From Callorhinus ursinus (lineage: Eukaryota > Chordata > Mammalia > Carnivora > Otariidae), in NCBI RefSeq assembly GCF_003265705.1, contig NW_020313005.1, positions 13,166,288 through 13,230,287 on the forward strand: a DNA stretch of 64,000 nt, written 5' to 3'. Below, one piece after another: positions 26,405 through 38,086 of the stretch. Made by a program: the position numbers and the translations under genes. The number at the start of each line of letters is the position of its first letter. The stretch's first letter is position 1. Under the pieces are notes generated by a model that saw only the letters and a list, made by a program, of their open reading frames with translations, was not told the DNA's origin and ran no database searches.

Positions 26405-27075
26405 TAAATCCTGGGGTCATATCTAGGCATGGGGCCAAACTGTTCTCTTAACGAAAAAACTATTCTGACGCCAGTTAAAATGTTAAGGAGGACTTTATTC
26501 AAAACTGCTAGAGGTGCCTTGGTGGCTCAGTTGGTTAAAAGCAACTGCCTTCAGCTCAGGGTCATGATCCCAGGGTACTGGGATTGAGCCCCACATCAGG
26601 CTCCTTGCTCAGCGGGGAGCCTGCTTCTCCCTCTCCTTCTACCTGCTACTCTGCCTTCTTGTGCTCTCTCTCTCTCTGTGTCAAATAAATTAAAAAAAAA
26701 AAAAAAAACTGCTAAAAATGTCAAGATTATCTATCACAATAGGGGAGAAAGATCATACTCAACCCTGAATGCAACAAGAACAAGTGGGGATTTATAGCCA
26801 AGGGGCAGGCTTGGGGCTGGGTTAGGGGGATGTTTGATTGGAATGGAAAATTACTAGTAGGAGACATCAAAGGAAGGAGGATTCTTGGTGAAGGTAGGCC
26901 AAGGACAAAGGTAGGGGATGAAGATTTTGATCCTGTATCCAAAGTGGGGAATTCTCTATAAACTGACTTGGCAAGATTCTTGATAAAACTGGACTATGTA
27001 GGGCCAGTGAGGACTGGGAGCCAAGGTAGAAGCCTAGTCATGGTAAGGGCTCAGAGGAGTCTGGCTAAACATTGT
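26405..27075 (-). mobile_element. LTR-like ancient repeat interrupted by a SINE (family not identified)
   Basis: The sequence looks like an old interspersed repeat with an LTR-type polyadenylation signal on the - strand (complement of ggactttattcaaaa). It continues on the far side of the nested SINE (aaatgtcaagattatctatc, ggggatttatagccaagggg). I recall similar sequence as repetitive but cannot name the family. Edges are approximate. Confidence 0.4.
26511..26704 (+). mobile_element. CAN SINE nested in LTR-like repeat
   Basis: The head is degraded (gaggtgccttggtggctcag). The tail is gtcaaataaattaaaaaaa. A 10-bp perfect duplication, aaaactgcta, lies at 26501-26510 and 26705-26714. Confidence 0.93.
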
Positions 27076-27334
27076 TAAGGAGAGAGTCTTCTCTTGGCTT
27101 CTGTTGTTTGAATTAAATGTAAGAGTTCAGGTATTGGACTTGAACTCATGGGAGATACCACTAAATGAAGTTATAGAGTGAATTCCAGAAAAATATGTTC
27201 TGCTACTGGCACAGACTTATGTGGAAAGTTTGGTATGAATGATCAGAGTAGTTTCACGAGAGATGGGATCTTTAAAGCCTCTGATGCTGCACTATCAGAT
27301 TGATTTATAATTTTACTTAAAAAACTTAAACAGT

Positions 27335-27575
27335 GTTTTTTTAAGTGCCAGGCTTGGTTCTAAACACTTTGCAAATGTTAGTTTACTCAGTCCTTAAAAC
27401 GACTGTGTGAGGTGGTTATGCAATTGTTATTCGCTCTTTACAGATGAGGAAACAAAGGCCCAGAGGAGTTAAATAATTTGCCCAAGGTCACATAGCAAGT
27501 ACTTGGTGGGACTTGGATTTCCACCCAGGCAGCCTGGCTCCAGAGTGCATTCTTAATCACTCTGTTAGGCTGCAT
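27335..27575 (-). mobile_element. MIR element, near full length
   Basis: Antisense MIR includes tgccaggcttggttctaaac, ctttacagatgaggaaacaa, aatttgcccaaggtcacata, and ccaggcagcctggctccaga. Confidence 0.92.
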
Positions 27576-27878
27576 CCCAGGGATTTACTTCTCATTATTC
27601 TGGGCTTTTCTTTATTCTCTCCAGGAATAAAGAATTCTTCTGGATTTAGTCACATTCTGGACTTTGTTCAGACTGAAGCCAGGATTGAAGATTATATTTA
27701 GCTTGAGGTCCCCTATAAATCATGAGGTTATTCATAAACAGCCTTTTAGGTGGCCTTAGGAGATCAAAACACATTCCTTACCTGCTCTGTAGTCTGTACA
27801 TTGGGGATCCTTTCTAATCAAAGATTGGCTGCTTTCCCCTCCCTTTCTCCCCACTCCATCAGCAACCTTAGTGACTGA

Positions 27879-27879
<1 letters not shown>

Positions 27880-27925
<46 letters not shown>
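27880..27925 (+). repeat. (TTTC)n microsatellite, left side of gap
   Basis: At least eleven uninterrupted CTTT units run straight into the assembly gap. The true length is therefore unknown. Confidence 0.97.
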
Positions 27926-28025
27926 NNNNNNNNNNNNNNNNNNNNNNNNNNNNNNNNNNNNNNNNNNNNNNNNNNNNNNNNNNNNNNNNNNNNNNNNNNN
28001 NNNNNNNNNNNNNNNNNNNNNNNNN
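27926..28025. other. Assembly gap, 100 N
   Basis: Exactly 100 N, a conventional placeholder size, so the real gap length may differ. It begins inside the (TTTC)n array and ends 301 bp before the ARHGAP42 exon. Confidence 0.99.
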
Positions 28026-28326
28026 CTCCATTTATGGGGAGTGAATGGTAGTTCTTTGATAAAGGCTTTGGGAATTGGTTTCCAGATAATACACAACTGG
28101 CACCAAAACTTTCTTAAAGGGGTAAATCCCCTGTGAGCAGAGCAGTTCCAGTTCCTAAAATATTTCTTTAGTAGTCTCTTTAAAATCTGCTTCAATTTGT
28201 CAAGCTGGTATTTTAAAAGCTTCTGGTAGATAAAGTATTAAAATTGAAGTTTTAGAGTAATGCACGTGGAAAATCTCATATTCCATGGTACCTTCAACTT
28301 ACGATTTTTTAACTTTTTAATTACAG

Positions 28327-28422
28327 ATCTGTCTATGGCAGTACAGAAATTTTCCCAGTCACTGCAAGATTTCCAATTTGAATGTATTGGTGATGCTGAA
28401 ACAGATGATGAAATTAGTATTG
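28327..28422 (+). CDS. ARHGAP42: ARHGAP42 (GRAF3) coding exon, probably exon 2; part of BAR domain
   Basis: ARHGAP42/GRAF3 is a Rho GTPase-activating protein (BAR, PH, RhoGAP and SH3 domains) that lowers RhoA activity, notably in smooth muscle. This exon starts after the acceptor ...tttttaattacag and ends before the donor gtgagt at 28423. It is 96 nt and opens with two bases completing a split Asn codon, then encodes [30 protein letters not shown], and the first base of an Ala codon. From memory of the human protein this is about residues 52-83, in the BAR coiled coil. The paralogue ARHGAP26 has the same [15 protein letters not shown] core ([12 protein letters not shown]), but [14 protein letters not shown] is ARHGAP42-like. 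Both flanking introns are phase 1, so the exon is symmetric. Translation beyond either splice site loses family similarity. Exon number is inferred, since the first coding exon (MGLP...) is not in the window. Confidence 0.95.
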
Positions 28423-28904
28423 GTGAGTATTACTGTTCTTTAATATTCTACATAATCTTAAAAGTCCTACTTCAGATACTGATTTCACTGAAATCAAATA
28501 GATTCACATACCCAAATAATAAACATGTAAAATATTCTGATTTTGATAAAAGTATAAGGGCTATTTTTGGTTATTGTAGAGGAGCTATTATAAATTGTCT
28601 AAAAATTGAACTCTGTTTTTTTTTTCATAAGGAAATTACTTATTAATCATTTTATAATTTAGCTCATCCCTTTAAGAAGAGTTGGATAACAAAGTTTGTC
28701 TCTGCCTCAGAGTGAATCATTCATTCAAATATATATTGGGCATCTACTATTAAATATACAAGGTACTGGTTTTAAGAATTATTTTACTTTTTAAAAATTT
28801 AATACTGATTTCTCTTTTAACATGAGTATTTGTTCATAAAGGAAAAATTCAGTCATGATGTATTAAACCAGTGTTATTACAGGATATAAAATATTATTGA
28901 GGAT

Positions 28905-29040
28905 CAGGAGACTTGAGCTCTGATCCAACTTTGCTTTAGTAATTCAGCAATCTGACCCTGGGGGGCATGCCCTTTCCTGATTCAGATGGTTTTATTTCCT
29001 ATAAAGCGAAGAGGTTGGGTTATGTGATCCCTGAAGTTTT
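28905..29040 (+). mobile_element. MIR-like fragment
   Basis: The ordered features are agacttgagctctgatcc, a degraded ctgaccctggg segment, tttcctataaagcgaagagg and gatccctgaagtttta, the end typical of one MIR subgroup. Confidence 0.6.
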
Positions 29041-29269
29041 ATCTGTATCTGAATTTGTACTGTTTGAAGATCAGATTCATGTAGCATTCCTTTCCCCCAC
29101 ATTTTAACAATTACTACTTAACAGTGTGTAGACAGTGGGTCCATTTGTAGGCTGAATTAGAGACATGTCACATCATCAGAAGACTGTATAGACTATGTAC
29201 ATTTTGGAGGATAATACTAAAGGTACCCATCTTCCAGGTATAAAAATAGCATATTACAACTGTTTAGAA

Positions 29270-29425
29270 CAGTGACTGTCGAGGTTTAATGTGTAGACAC
29301 ACATTACATAAATGCAAATTCTGATACAGAAGGTCTCAGGTGGAGTGTGCGATTCTGCATTTCTAACAAACTTTTGAAATTGGTGTTGACACTGCTGGTC
29401 CATGGACCACACCTGGAGTTTACTA
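29270..29425. mobile_element. MER5A-like hAT DNA transposon remnant
   Basis: The 3' part gattctgcatttctaacaaa ... gacactgctggtccatgg ... accacacc is the familiar MER5A-type terminal region. It is non-autonomous and non-coding. Confidence 0.7.
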
Positions 29426-30256
29426 CTTATTTATACTACTTACTACTATTTATAATCCCTGACATGCCCCTCCACAATCACATTTCTCTTCTTCCTTTAT
29501 CATTTCTTTTTCTTTTATAGTTTTGTCAGTTATATATGTATTCCTATACAGTATATTTTTTAATTTTGAAAACCTAAGTAGCAAGCCCAAACCTAGCTGT
29601 GAAAGGAAAGGGCGGTGTTATCCCCACCAAAGAAAGGCTCCAGGAGAAGATAAGCTGACTGAGTTTGATTCATTATGTGGCTTTAGCTTGCTTACGTTTA
29701 CAAAAGTTCCTTCTGGATAAATCGCTGTCAGAATTCAGAGTTCAAGGTGGCAGTCTTTCAGAGGTGCTGTGCCAGGTGGTCACTTTTCTGGTTGCTCCTT
29801 TAGGAGTGTTAATTACTCAGAGGAATGGAGGGTAGCTGGTCTCTTGAAGTCATAAATGACTCCTCCTCCCTCAATGCTCTAATGAAAAGTACTAAGCCAT
29901 GTAGAAAGAAGGATGAGGACTGCCTCATGGTCCTCCTCAGCATGACTTCTTTCTCTTTACAGGATGTATGAGAAAGGGCACCTTCAGTGATGGTGCACCA
30001 CTGGTACTTGAGACTATAGTTGTCATTTTTGTGTGCTCCTTCTTGACATTTGTGTCATAATGTCTAGCCCCCAACAAAGGCCTTGTAACACACACCTGGC
30101 CAAAAAGCCTAGATAATATTACTAAAATACTAACATATTAGCATTATTATTTAGAAAGAAATAAAACCCACATATTTACATAAGAGCATGTATTTTCACT
30201 TACTCACATAGTAATTTTAATTTTATTTCCAAGAAGGGAGAGGCCAGAGTTTTCCG

Positions 30257-30448
30257 TCTTTTTTTTTTTTTTTTTTTACAGAGAGTGTGCAGGAGTTGGG
30301 GTTGGGGAGGGCAGAGGAACAAAAGAATCTTAAGCAGGTTCCACACCCCAGCATGGAGCCCAACTTGGGGCTCGATCTCATGACCCTGTGAACATGACTT
30401 GGGCCAAAATTAAGAGTCGATCACTTAACCAAGCTACCCAGGCACCCG
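30257..30448 (-). mobile_element. Older-type CAN SINE
   Basis: Reverse SINE with gggctcgatctcatgaccct, ggccaaaattaagagtcga and aagctacccaggcaccc. The older aaattaagagtc signature and many substitutions mark it as an old copy. It abuts a truncated L1 on the right. Confidence 0.88.
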
Positions 30449-31060
30449 TCTTTTCTTTTTCTTTCTTTTTTTTTAATTTTATTACGTTATGTTAGTCACC
30501 ATACAATACATCATTAGTTTTTGATGTGGTGATCCACGATCCATTGTTTGCGTATAATACCCAGTGCTCCATGCAGTACGTGCCCTCCTTAGTACCCATC
30601 ACTAGGCTAACCCATCCCCCCACCCCCTCCCCTCTAGAACCCGGGGAGTGAATGGTAGTTCTTTGGGAGCCCAATGCGGAACTTGATCCCAGGACTCCAG
30701 GATCATGACCTGAGCCGAAGTTTGTGTCTCAGAGTCCATAGTCTCTCATGGTTCATCTCTCCCTCCGATTTCCGCCCCCCTTCATTTTTCCCTTCCTTCT
30801 CCTAATGGCCTCCATGCTATTTCTTATGTTCCACAAATAAGTGAAACCATATGATAATTGACTTTCTCTGCTTGACTTATTTCACTTAGCATAATCTCCT
30901 CCAGTCCCATCCATGTTGATGTAAAAGTTGGGTATTCATCCTTTCTGATGGCTGAGTAATATTCCATTGTATATATGGACCACATCTTCTTTATCCATTC
31001 ATCTGTTGAAGAGCATCTCAGCTCTTTCCACAGTTTGGCTATTATGGGCAACCCCTGTCT
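30449..31060 (-). mobile_element. 5'-truncated L1 (3' UTR plus ORF2 C-terminus) carrying a foreign patch
   Basis: From left to right in antisense: T-rich tail, ttatgttagtcaccataca, tgctccatgcagtacgtgcc, ggctaacccatccccccacc, then ORF2 C-terminus. The - strand ORF (30824-31120) reads AKLWKELRCSSTDEWIKKMW, YYSAIRKDEYPTFTSTWMG and SEISQAEKVNYHMVSLICGT before the stop. A 78-bp block at 30643-30720 does not belong to L1. Confidence 0.9.
30643..30720 (+). other. Patchwork insertion built from two nearby sequences
   Basis: Inside an otherwise normal L1 3' UTR, the expected ...cctctagaac-c-tcagtttg... is interrupted. 30643-30665 is identical over 23 nt to 28036-28058, just right of the N gap. 30665-30720 is identical over 56 nt to 34850-34905, the middle of a CAN SINE. 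L1 sequence resumes at tttgtgtctcagagtcc. The two pieces share one base at their junction. The SINE piece and the resuming L1 share a possible AG overlap. Confidence 0.85.
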
Positions 31061-31199
31061 TTTCTTTTTTAAAACCACTTTAGCTTTAGCACCTGACCTA
31101 GGGCCTGATTCATGGTACACCCTCAGTTAAATTGTTGAATAAATGATATAACTCTCCTTATAAGTTTTAATTTTTTCACTTATCTGTATATTTTTCTAA

Positions 31200-31270
31200 T
31201 AGAATTATATATATATAATTTGTATATATATGTGTATGTATACTTAATAAAAATATATACATATAATTTG
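31200..31270. repeat. AT-rich low-complexity repeat
   Basis: Interrupted TATA/TGTATA tracts with no element boundaries. Confidence 0.7.
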
Positions 31271-34200
31271 TTTTCTTTTAAGGATGATTATGGCAAATAC
31301 TCTGGGTTTTCATAGATGTTATGATTTTTAATAATTTCATGACTTAAAATATTTCATCAGGTTCAGGTACATAAACTTAAGAAAATCTATAGAACATTCA
31401 GGTTGATTCTAGTTGATCTTGTTAAAAAGTACAATAAACATATTTCTACATATTTCTCTTAATTTCCTTTAAACTTCTTACTTAAAATACCTTCTTAAAG
31501 TCACATGTAGCTGCAGAGGTAGGGTTTTTAAATATATGCTCTGCAGCCCTTCAGGTGTATGTTAGGTGATTTCCCCAGGTTGTGGTGAATTTGATCTTCA
31601 ACACTGGTGTGCTTGTCACTTTCCACTTTGGCTAAATGAATGTTGTGTCTCTTGCAGATTAGATTTGAAAGGCGTGAATTGATCAGTAGTGAAGGTGTAT
31701 TGTAGGCAGTGAATACTGGATTAAATTCTAGTGTTTTGAGGGCTTCAAGGAGTTAGATCAAAGGTTGGGGAGCAGAAGATGAATGCTATGTAAGGATAGA
31801 TATAAAGCTCCTTGATGCTTTTAGATCAGGAGACTTATGTAGCTCCTATTATGGGGAATCTGATTCAGACATTAGAACTTTATTGGGAAAACCTAACAGC
31901 GCAAAAAGTAGTGTACAAAATTATTTCTGAAAAAAAAGATGTAAAAATATAGGTATGTTCTATATCCTCACTGTCCAACACTTTTTATCCTTATACTGAG
32001 CCCTCAAATGCATTCTAAACATTTAAACATAACTATATAATAAAGAGGAGAAAGCTTAAATAACCATTTCTAACATGGGAAAATTACGAGGATATGGCAG
32101 GCTGTTGTTTCAAGGACAGTGACCTAGGAATGTGTCCCTGAGACTGCTGGGTACTCTGGAGTGGATGCCGTGTGAGGAACTTTCCTACCTCCATCAAGTT
32201 TTCTTGTTTATTTTTGTCATCAGTTTTAATTCTACGTGGGAAGGTACATAGTTTCAACTTTGTTTAAAATATCTTCTTGAAGCCCCAGTTTCAGCCTCTT
32301 TATTCCTCTGATTTAACCAAAGGGGAATGAAGTAGGGAAAGCTATGACTTTAGCTTTGAGTATTAGCCACAGCACTCTGAGCCAGAGTAGTTTTGTGACT
32401 TACCAATGATGGAACCATTAAAAATGATGACTTACAAAAACTCATCTTTTATAAGCAAGCAATGTCAATGAAAAGTAACTTGTAAAATCAAGACGTTTGC
32501 AGTCTTTTTGAATGTGAGTTGTGGTGGGAATGGGTGGGAAGGTGGTAGGAAGATGAGTAAGATGTCTGCTTTCGATGTGTTTACAGTGGAATAGTGTGAA
32601 AAAGAGATTGTGAGCAATGTAAGGAAAAGAAGCTTCTGTTTTTGTATCAGTATGATTACCTAATTTGTGGAAGCTGCTCCAGGAGTTTTATAGGTGGGTA
32701 GGCCTGTGCCTGGCCTATAAGCCAGTCCCACTCTTCATTTGTTCCCACCCTTTTGGCCTTGTGCACTGGTGGGTGGGTGGGTGGGGGGGTTGTTTTTTAG
32801 TGCTAGTCAAACATTGCTGGCTTGGAAGGAAGCAAAATGTAGTTAGTTGTCTGCGACTCAGTGTGGAATTTCTCCGGCTTAGAGAACAGATCAGTTGTTT
32901 CCAGAATTGAAGCCCCGAGCAGGGATACGTGCTCTCCCTTTAGCATCCTCCTTTCCATTCAAAAGCAGCAAGAAGTCATTACTCCTCCCTTTTCCAGGGA
33001 TAAATGAACTGCATGTGAGCTTTTGATAGCTCCCTTTTCTCTGCCTATTGCAGTGCTAGCCCAGTGGGAAGCAGCCTATTGAATGCATCCAACTTAACTT
33101 TTCACAGTTGCTCTAATTGCCCACTTTCTATACTTCTTTAGTTTTTGAACTGAGTAAAGATTTTGAGTTAGGGATAAGTCAGGAGTTTAGTAGCTGGACA
33201 CTAGGGGCTTAGAAATTGGTGAGGAAGGGTACAGAGTGATTACAAACTGGTATAAGATTCAATCCTCCTTAAATAATTATATGGGTAGACCAGATACAAA
33301 ATGTACTGTCATTTAACTATATTTACACAGTAAGTAATATGTATGTAAATGCGAAAAAACAATGCCCACATGCATCAGTTCTGGTGCATGTACATGGGTG
33401 GGAATGATAACTTCCCAAGTCATGTGCCTAGCCTTAAAACCTTACTAGTAGGAAATAAAAGGCAATCTCTACAGAAAATAAGTCTCCTTTTGAAAACACT
33501 GTTTACACTGGCTCATTCCAACAATAGAAGCTCACAGTTACTACTGTGAATCTACCTATGAGACAGGTTGTTTTGGTAGGTTAATTTAGCACATGAGTAC
33601 AGGATAATGAAAGACTGTAAATCTTAGTGGATCACTTCAGAATTTATGTCCATTACCAAGGTTGGGGTGTGCAACTTTGTCTTGTTCCTGTATTTGGGGC
33701 CTATAATTTGAAATCACTTCTAACCAAAGTCTTAAAAGTCTAGATTAAACATCAGATATTATTAGGCTGAATTAGTGCCAATAAAAAATGTTAGTCACTA
33801 ATATGAGGCAAATCTTGTTCATTCTATGTACTCTTGGAAACCATTGGAAAGTCCAGTTGCAGTTGTGCATAAACAGCTTGGTTAGCAGTGTTACATGATG
33901 GCCTGTGGTAACTCTCAGGAAAGTTTTGGACAACATGAACCTTGCTCTCAAGAGATTAAACATTTACCAAAAAGGAGAGTCAGTTTGCTAGTAAATATTT
34001 TAGGTGGGGACTTCATTCCTTTAGACACACCTAAACAGAAAATTCCTGTGGTGGAGACAGACAACACACAACCACTTGTCAACTAAGGTTATGGCTCCCA
34101 GCTCTGAGTCCAGAAATGAGGTCATCCATTAGGTAATTCAGATCAAAATATATTCATAATAATTGCTCAGATATTTCTGACATAGCTCATGTATTTACTG

Positions 34201-34736
34201 TCTTGAATGCAGATATGCAGATATAGCAATAACAATGGTTAGTGCTTAATAGTTCTTAGAATAAAGACATGTTACATCTTAAAAAACCTTTTGTATGGAA
34301 ATCTACGTACAAATTATATGTGTACAGCTTGATGGATGGTAACTCACACTGAACCGAGTTTTGTGTACTGTCTTGCTGTAGTTTACTCCATGTTTTTGAT
34401 TCTTTCCTGTACCTTCTTTAGGAGAACATGTCAAAAGGTGAGACTACAGGACACGAATTTAAAATAATGACTTTTCAAGTCACAGGGCCTTTATTGTATC
34501 TTCCTGGCCAGCAGTGCTTTGCCCAGGTTGTTGTTTGATTACCTCTCAGAAGTATGACATGGTGGTAGAGTGACTTAACTGTGAGCCTGAGTCACCTCCG
34601 TATATAGCCTGAGAGTGATCACTGATGCCTCTTCAGAGGGTGGGAAGTAGAAGAAATTTTTCAAAGGAGAGGTTGGAAAATTTCTTTCATTTTCCTTGTT
34701 AGAGAAAGTACTATGGGGAAAATGCATAAATCATTT

Positions 34737-34937
34737 TTTTTTAAAGATTTATTTATTTATTTATTTGAAAGAGAGAGAATGAGAGAGAGAGAGAGAGAGC
34801 ACATGAGAGGGGGGAGGGTAAGAGGGAGAAGCAGACTCCCTGCTGAGCAGGGAGCCCAATGCGGAACTTGATCCCAGGACTCCAGGATCATGACCTGAGC
34901 CGAAGGCAGCTTAACCACCTGAGCCACCAGGCGCCCC
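34737..34937 (-). mobile_element. CAN SINE (donor-like match to the patch at 30665-30720)
   Basis: Reverse SINE with aaagatttatttatttattt, a (GA)n tract and gccaccaggcgcccc. A perfect 14-bp duplication, tgcataaatcattt, lies at 34723-34736 and 34938-34951. Its interior carries the uncommon ccaatgcggaacttgatccc, which recurs exactly in the patch at 30665-30720. Confidence 0.95.
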
Positions 34938-35936
34938 TGCATAAATCATTTGCCAAATAAATCCATCCACTTTGAGAATGCATCTGTTAGGTCCAGTGGA
35001 AAGGTACTATGTGATCCAGTTTTGCAAGTGATAAATAAGAATGTAGTCTAGTGTGGAAGGCATGGCAAATGGTTTCCTTTGTGTGTTTTGAAGGGATTTC
35101 TATGTAGTATAAAAACACTTTGAGGTAATAACCTGTGTTTCAGGTTAAAAATAATAACTGGTATGTTTATAAACCCAGGAAATGCATTTAAATGATCATA
35201 AATGATTTTAGCTAAAAAAAGAACCTGTTTTCTTCGACTTAAACTAATAAAATTCAACTTTAAAAGTATTAAATTATGAAATGCTTCTGGAAGGATTTTC
35301 TTCAGAATTTAGTGATGAACTTTAAATACTCATCCATACAGATTATTACTAATATGAAGGTGGAATGTGGCCATGAAACTCTTCTTGAGCATTGCTTAGG
35401 AAGAAAATTCCAAACCAGAGACAGTATCATTACCAATCACAACTGAACTCTTCAAAAAGAGACCTGTGATTTTTACTAAATTCTAGGATACAATTACCTT
35501 CTCATTTGCTGAATCAAAAGAGAACCTATCACTTATTATAAACCCTCATTATGACCCACTTAAATGTGGTTATATAAATCAGGAAGTCCTCTATTAAAGT
35601 GGAACATTTCCAAATGCCTAAATTGTTTATACAAATAACATTTTCTTTTGAACTCTGTAGAGGAAGCATATTTTACTTTTTAATGGCTCTCAGTTGGACA
35701 ATTGAATTATTGTTTTCCATTTTTTTTTAACCACCCTATTTTTGCACCCACACAGAAACCACCCACAATTAAGGATTGAAACAGCTGGGAAAGTTGCATA
35801 TTTCAGGTGGAGTTCCTGTCTTTAAAAAAAAAAAAACAAAAACATGCCACTTGAGAGAGAGATTTTTATCATATTAGCTCTGTGTTTTAAAGTATGTAAT
35901 TTGATTTAATTTGAAATTGAAAGGCTTAGATTTTTA

Positions 35937-36157
35937 TTTTTAAAAGATTTTATTTATTTATTTGTCAGAAAGAGAGAGACGAGAGAGAGAGAGAGAGCAA
36001 GCACGCACAAGCATGGGGGTGGGGGGTCAGCAGGCAGAGGAAGAAGCAGGCTCCCTACTGAGCAAGGAGCCTGATGCGGGACTCTACCCCAGGACCCTGA
36101 GATCATGACCTGAGCTGAAGGCAGACTCTTAACCGACTGAGCTACCCAGGCATCCCA
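35937..36157 (-). mobile_element. CAN SINE
   Basis: Reverse SINE ending gagctacccaggcatccc. A 17-bp perfect duplication, aaaggcttagattttta, lies at 35920-35936 and 36158-36174. Confidence 0.95.
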
Positions 36158-37264
36158 AAAGGCTTAGATTTTTAAGTTTCAGGCTCTGAAAAGCAACCTG
36201 AAGCTTATGTCACAAGTCACATGTCTCAAAGAAAAAAAAATTGTCTTAAATTACTGATCTATATTAATCCCCTGAAACCCCTGTTCTTTCTTTAGTGATC
36301 TGCTTAATAAAAAGTAGTTTAGTATGCTACATAGAGAACTTTATTATCAACTCCAGCAAATTGTATGCTCTTGGAGGTTAGAAAGTTTTACTCATATTTC
36401 TATTCCTGTATAGTACTAGTAATTAAATACTTTATTTGTAGCAGAGGCTTAGTAAATATTTGTTACATGAATAGTCCCCCTGCAAGACCTAGTTATAGAA
36501 ACGAATCATTGTAAGGTACATAAATAGAATTTTAGAGTTATATATTAAGTAAAATATATATGTATTTGGATATGTCTAGTATAATTCTTTTCAATATAGT
36601 AATAAACTAAATTTTATGCGAACACATACACACATCTAACTTTTGCATGTACTTGAGAATCATTTAGAAAAAATTTCTTAGTATTTCTAAATATTTCAAA
36701 CCAGAGCTAAAGATTTTTGTATTCTTTAATTTCATTATTGTTTATTGACTGTTAAGTTACACTGTGCCAATCCCTGGGAACCTGGTAGTGAAGCTAGCTA
36801 ATAGCTCTTGCCCTCTTGGAGTGCACTGACATAGAGGCTAGGATGGCAGCATTATACTCCTTTTAGGACAACATAACTTAAAGAAGCCTGATTTTAAGGT
36901 GAGTGGATAGAGAGGGAAAAAACTTTTATCTATGGTTAGTGACTTAGGATAGCTTAAATCTCAACAAAATGACTAGACAGTGAAATAAATGCTGTAGCCC
37001 TATATAATTTGGGATGCAGGAATATGTAGTTTAACCTCATTATTCACAAATTCTGTATTTGTGAATAAGCCTACTCTACAGTATTTTGGTATCCCGGAAG
37101 TCAGTACTCCTGGTGCTTTTGTGTTTATGCGTAGAGGTGGAAAAGTTAAGACACCTGACTCGAGCATCTCCTGTATAAAGTGAGGTGCAGTGAGGCGCCA
37201 TGACTAGTTGACAACTAACGGTTTTTTCTGGTCTTCTATAAGAGTGATAGTCCAAATTGTGTTG

Positions 37265-37640
37265 AATAAAATTTACTGAGTAAATTTTAAAGATTTTATT
37301 GGCTTTATTAAGCAATCCGTGAATCAGGCAGCACCCAATCTAGCAGTAGAAAGGAGCTCTGAAGAGCTATAGGAGACAAGAGATTTTTAGACCAAAGTGA
37401 ACAAGAACAAGGAAATTATACTGGGAGTTTGCTGATTGGCTAAAGCAGGGTCACTTTCCTTATATGGAGCTAAGGGAAGTTTTGGAATTGGGTTAGGTAA
37501 CTTGTGCTGAGCAAGCAAGCAGTGTTTGGTTGACTTAGGCCTTTTTCTGGGAAAGCAAGGATAGAAATTTAAGGTTTGGGGGGTTTAGCATGAGTCACTC
37601 CATTGGGCCTAACCTGGTTACTTCAACAAGTAAAAGGACC
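37265..37640 (-). mobile_element. LTR-like ancient repeat (family not identified)
   Basis: ttattggctttattaagcaa (complement has AATAAA signals), gtgaatcaggcagcaccca, and gctgattggctaaagcaggg look like an old LTR read on the - strand. I recognise it as repetitive in style but cannot assign a family. Edges are approximate. Confidence 0.4.
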
Positions 37641-38086
37641 AGAGATTAGAGTCAGGAACTTGCTTTTGTACCTTTCTTCCACTCTTTAACCTGCCTATGC
37701 CTGTGTTTCCTACCAGTAAAACTCATTTATTATCTAAGTACCCAAGTGCCAACTAGGGCTAAGGCACTTTCAGTGGCTTAAGTAATTTATATTTTCACTG
37801 GGTGACCAAAATTAAATAACCAACCACAGTTAAGCTATAATTGTGTTGAATGCTATAAAAGTAAAGTATATTATGCTAAGAGATCATACATATTGGAGAT
37901 AGACCAGGTCCAATTGGGTGGGTGGGAAGATGGGGGAAGGCCACTCTCAGGAAGTGATGTTTAAATTAGTCACAGAGAAATGGTAGGTCTATCATTTTGC
38001 TTTAGACACAGGGAAATGATTTGCTAAAGTCACACCAGTATTAGAACCTTGATTGCCTGTCTCCTAGGTCAGGAAGTTTTACTCTT

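Larger units (their letters stand above)
1..28326 (+). other. ARHGAP42: ARHGAP42 intron 1 (3' part; 5' end outside window)
   Basis: Everything before the acceptor at 28326 is non-coding on the gene strand. It ends in a pyrimidine-rich tract and ACAG. Besides the repeats listed separately, I see nothing recognisable in these longer stretches: 4361-4862, 5082-6439, 6601-8318, 8718-9916, 10031-11265, 11490-12047, 12377-13952, 14176-16074, 16241-17469, 17658-20129, 20346-21249, 21462-21867, 22066-22829, 23076-24098, 24328-24867, 25091-25789 and 25976-26404. Several, such as 12930-13210 and 18190-18330, look like very old repeat remnants that I cannot name. ORFs in these stretches are 60-95 codons, begin and stop at random, and show no recognisable motifs. 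That the stretch is intron 1 follows from exon order known for GRAF genes, not from seeing exon 1. Confidence 0.8.

Noticed and set aside
27756..28195. ORFs across the gap with Ser/Lys-Glu-Arg repeats
   Set aside because: They are translations of (TTTC)n and N bases.
28260..28646. 128-codon + strand ORF as a stand-alone gene
   Set aside because: Only its middle (28327-28422) has protein similarity. The rest is intron read-through, and the splice sites show it is an ARHGAP42 exon.
30824..31120. 98-codon - strand ORF
   Set aside because: It is the ORF2 C-terminus of a truncated L1 (ending MVSLICGT).
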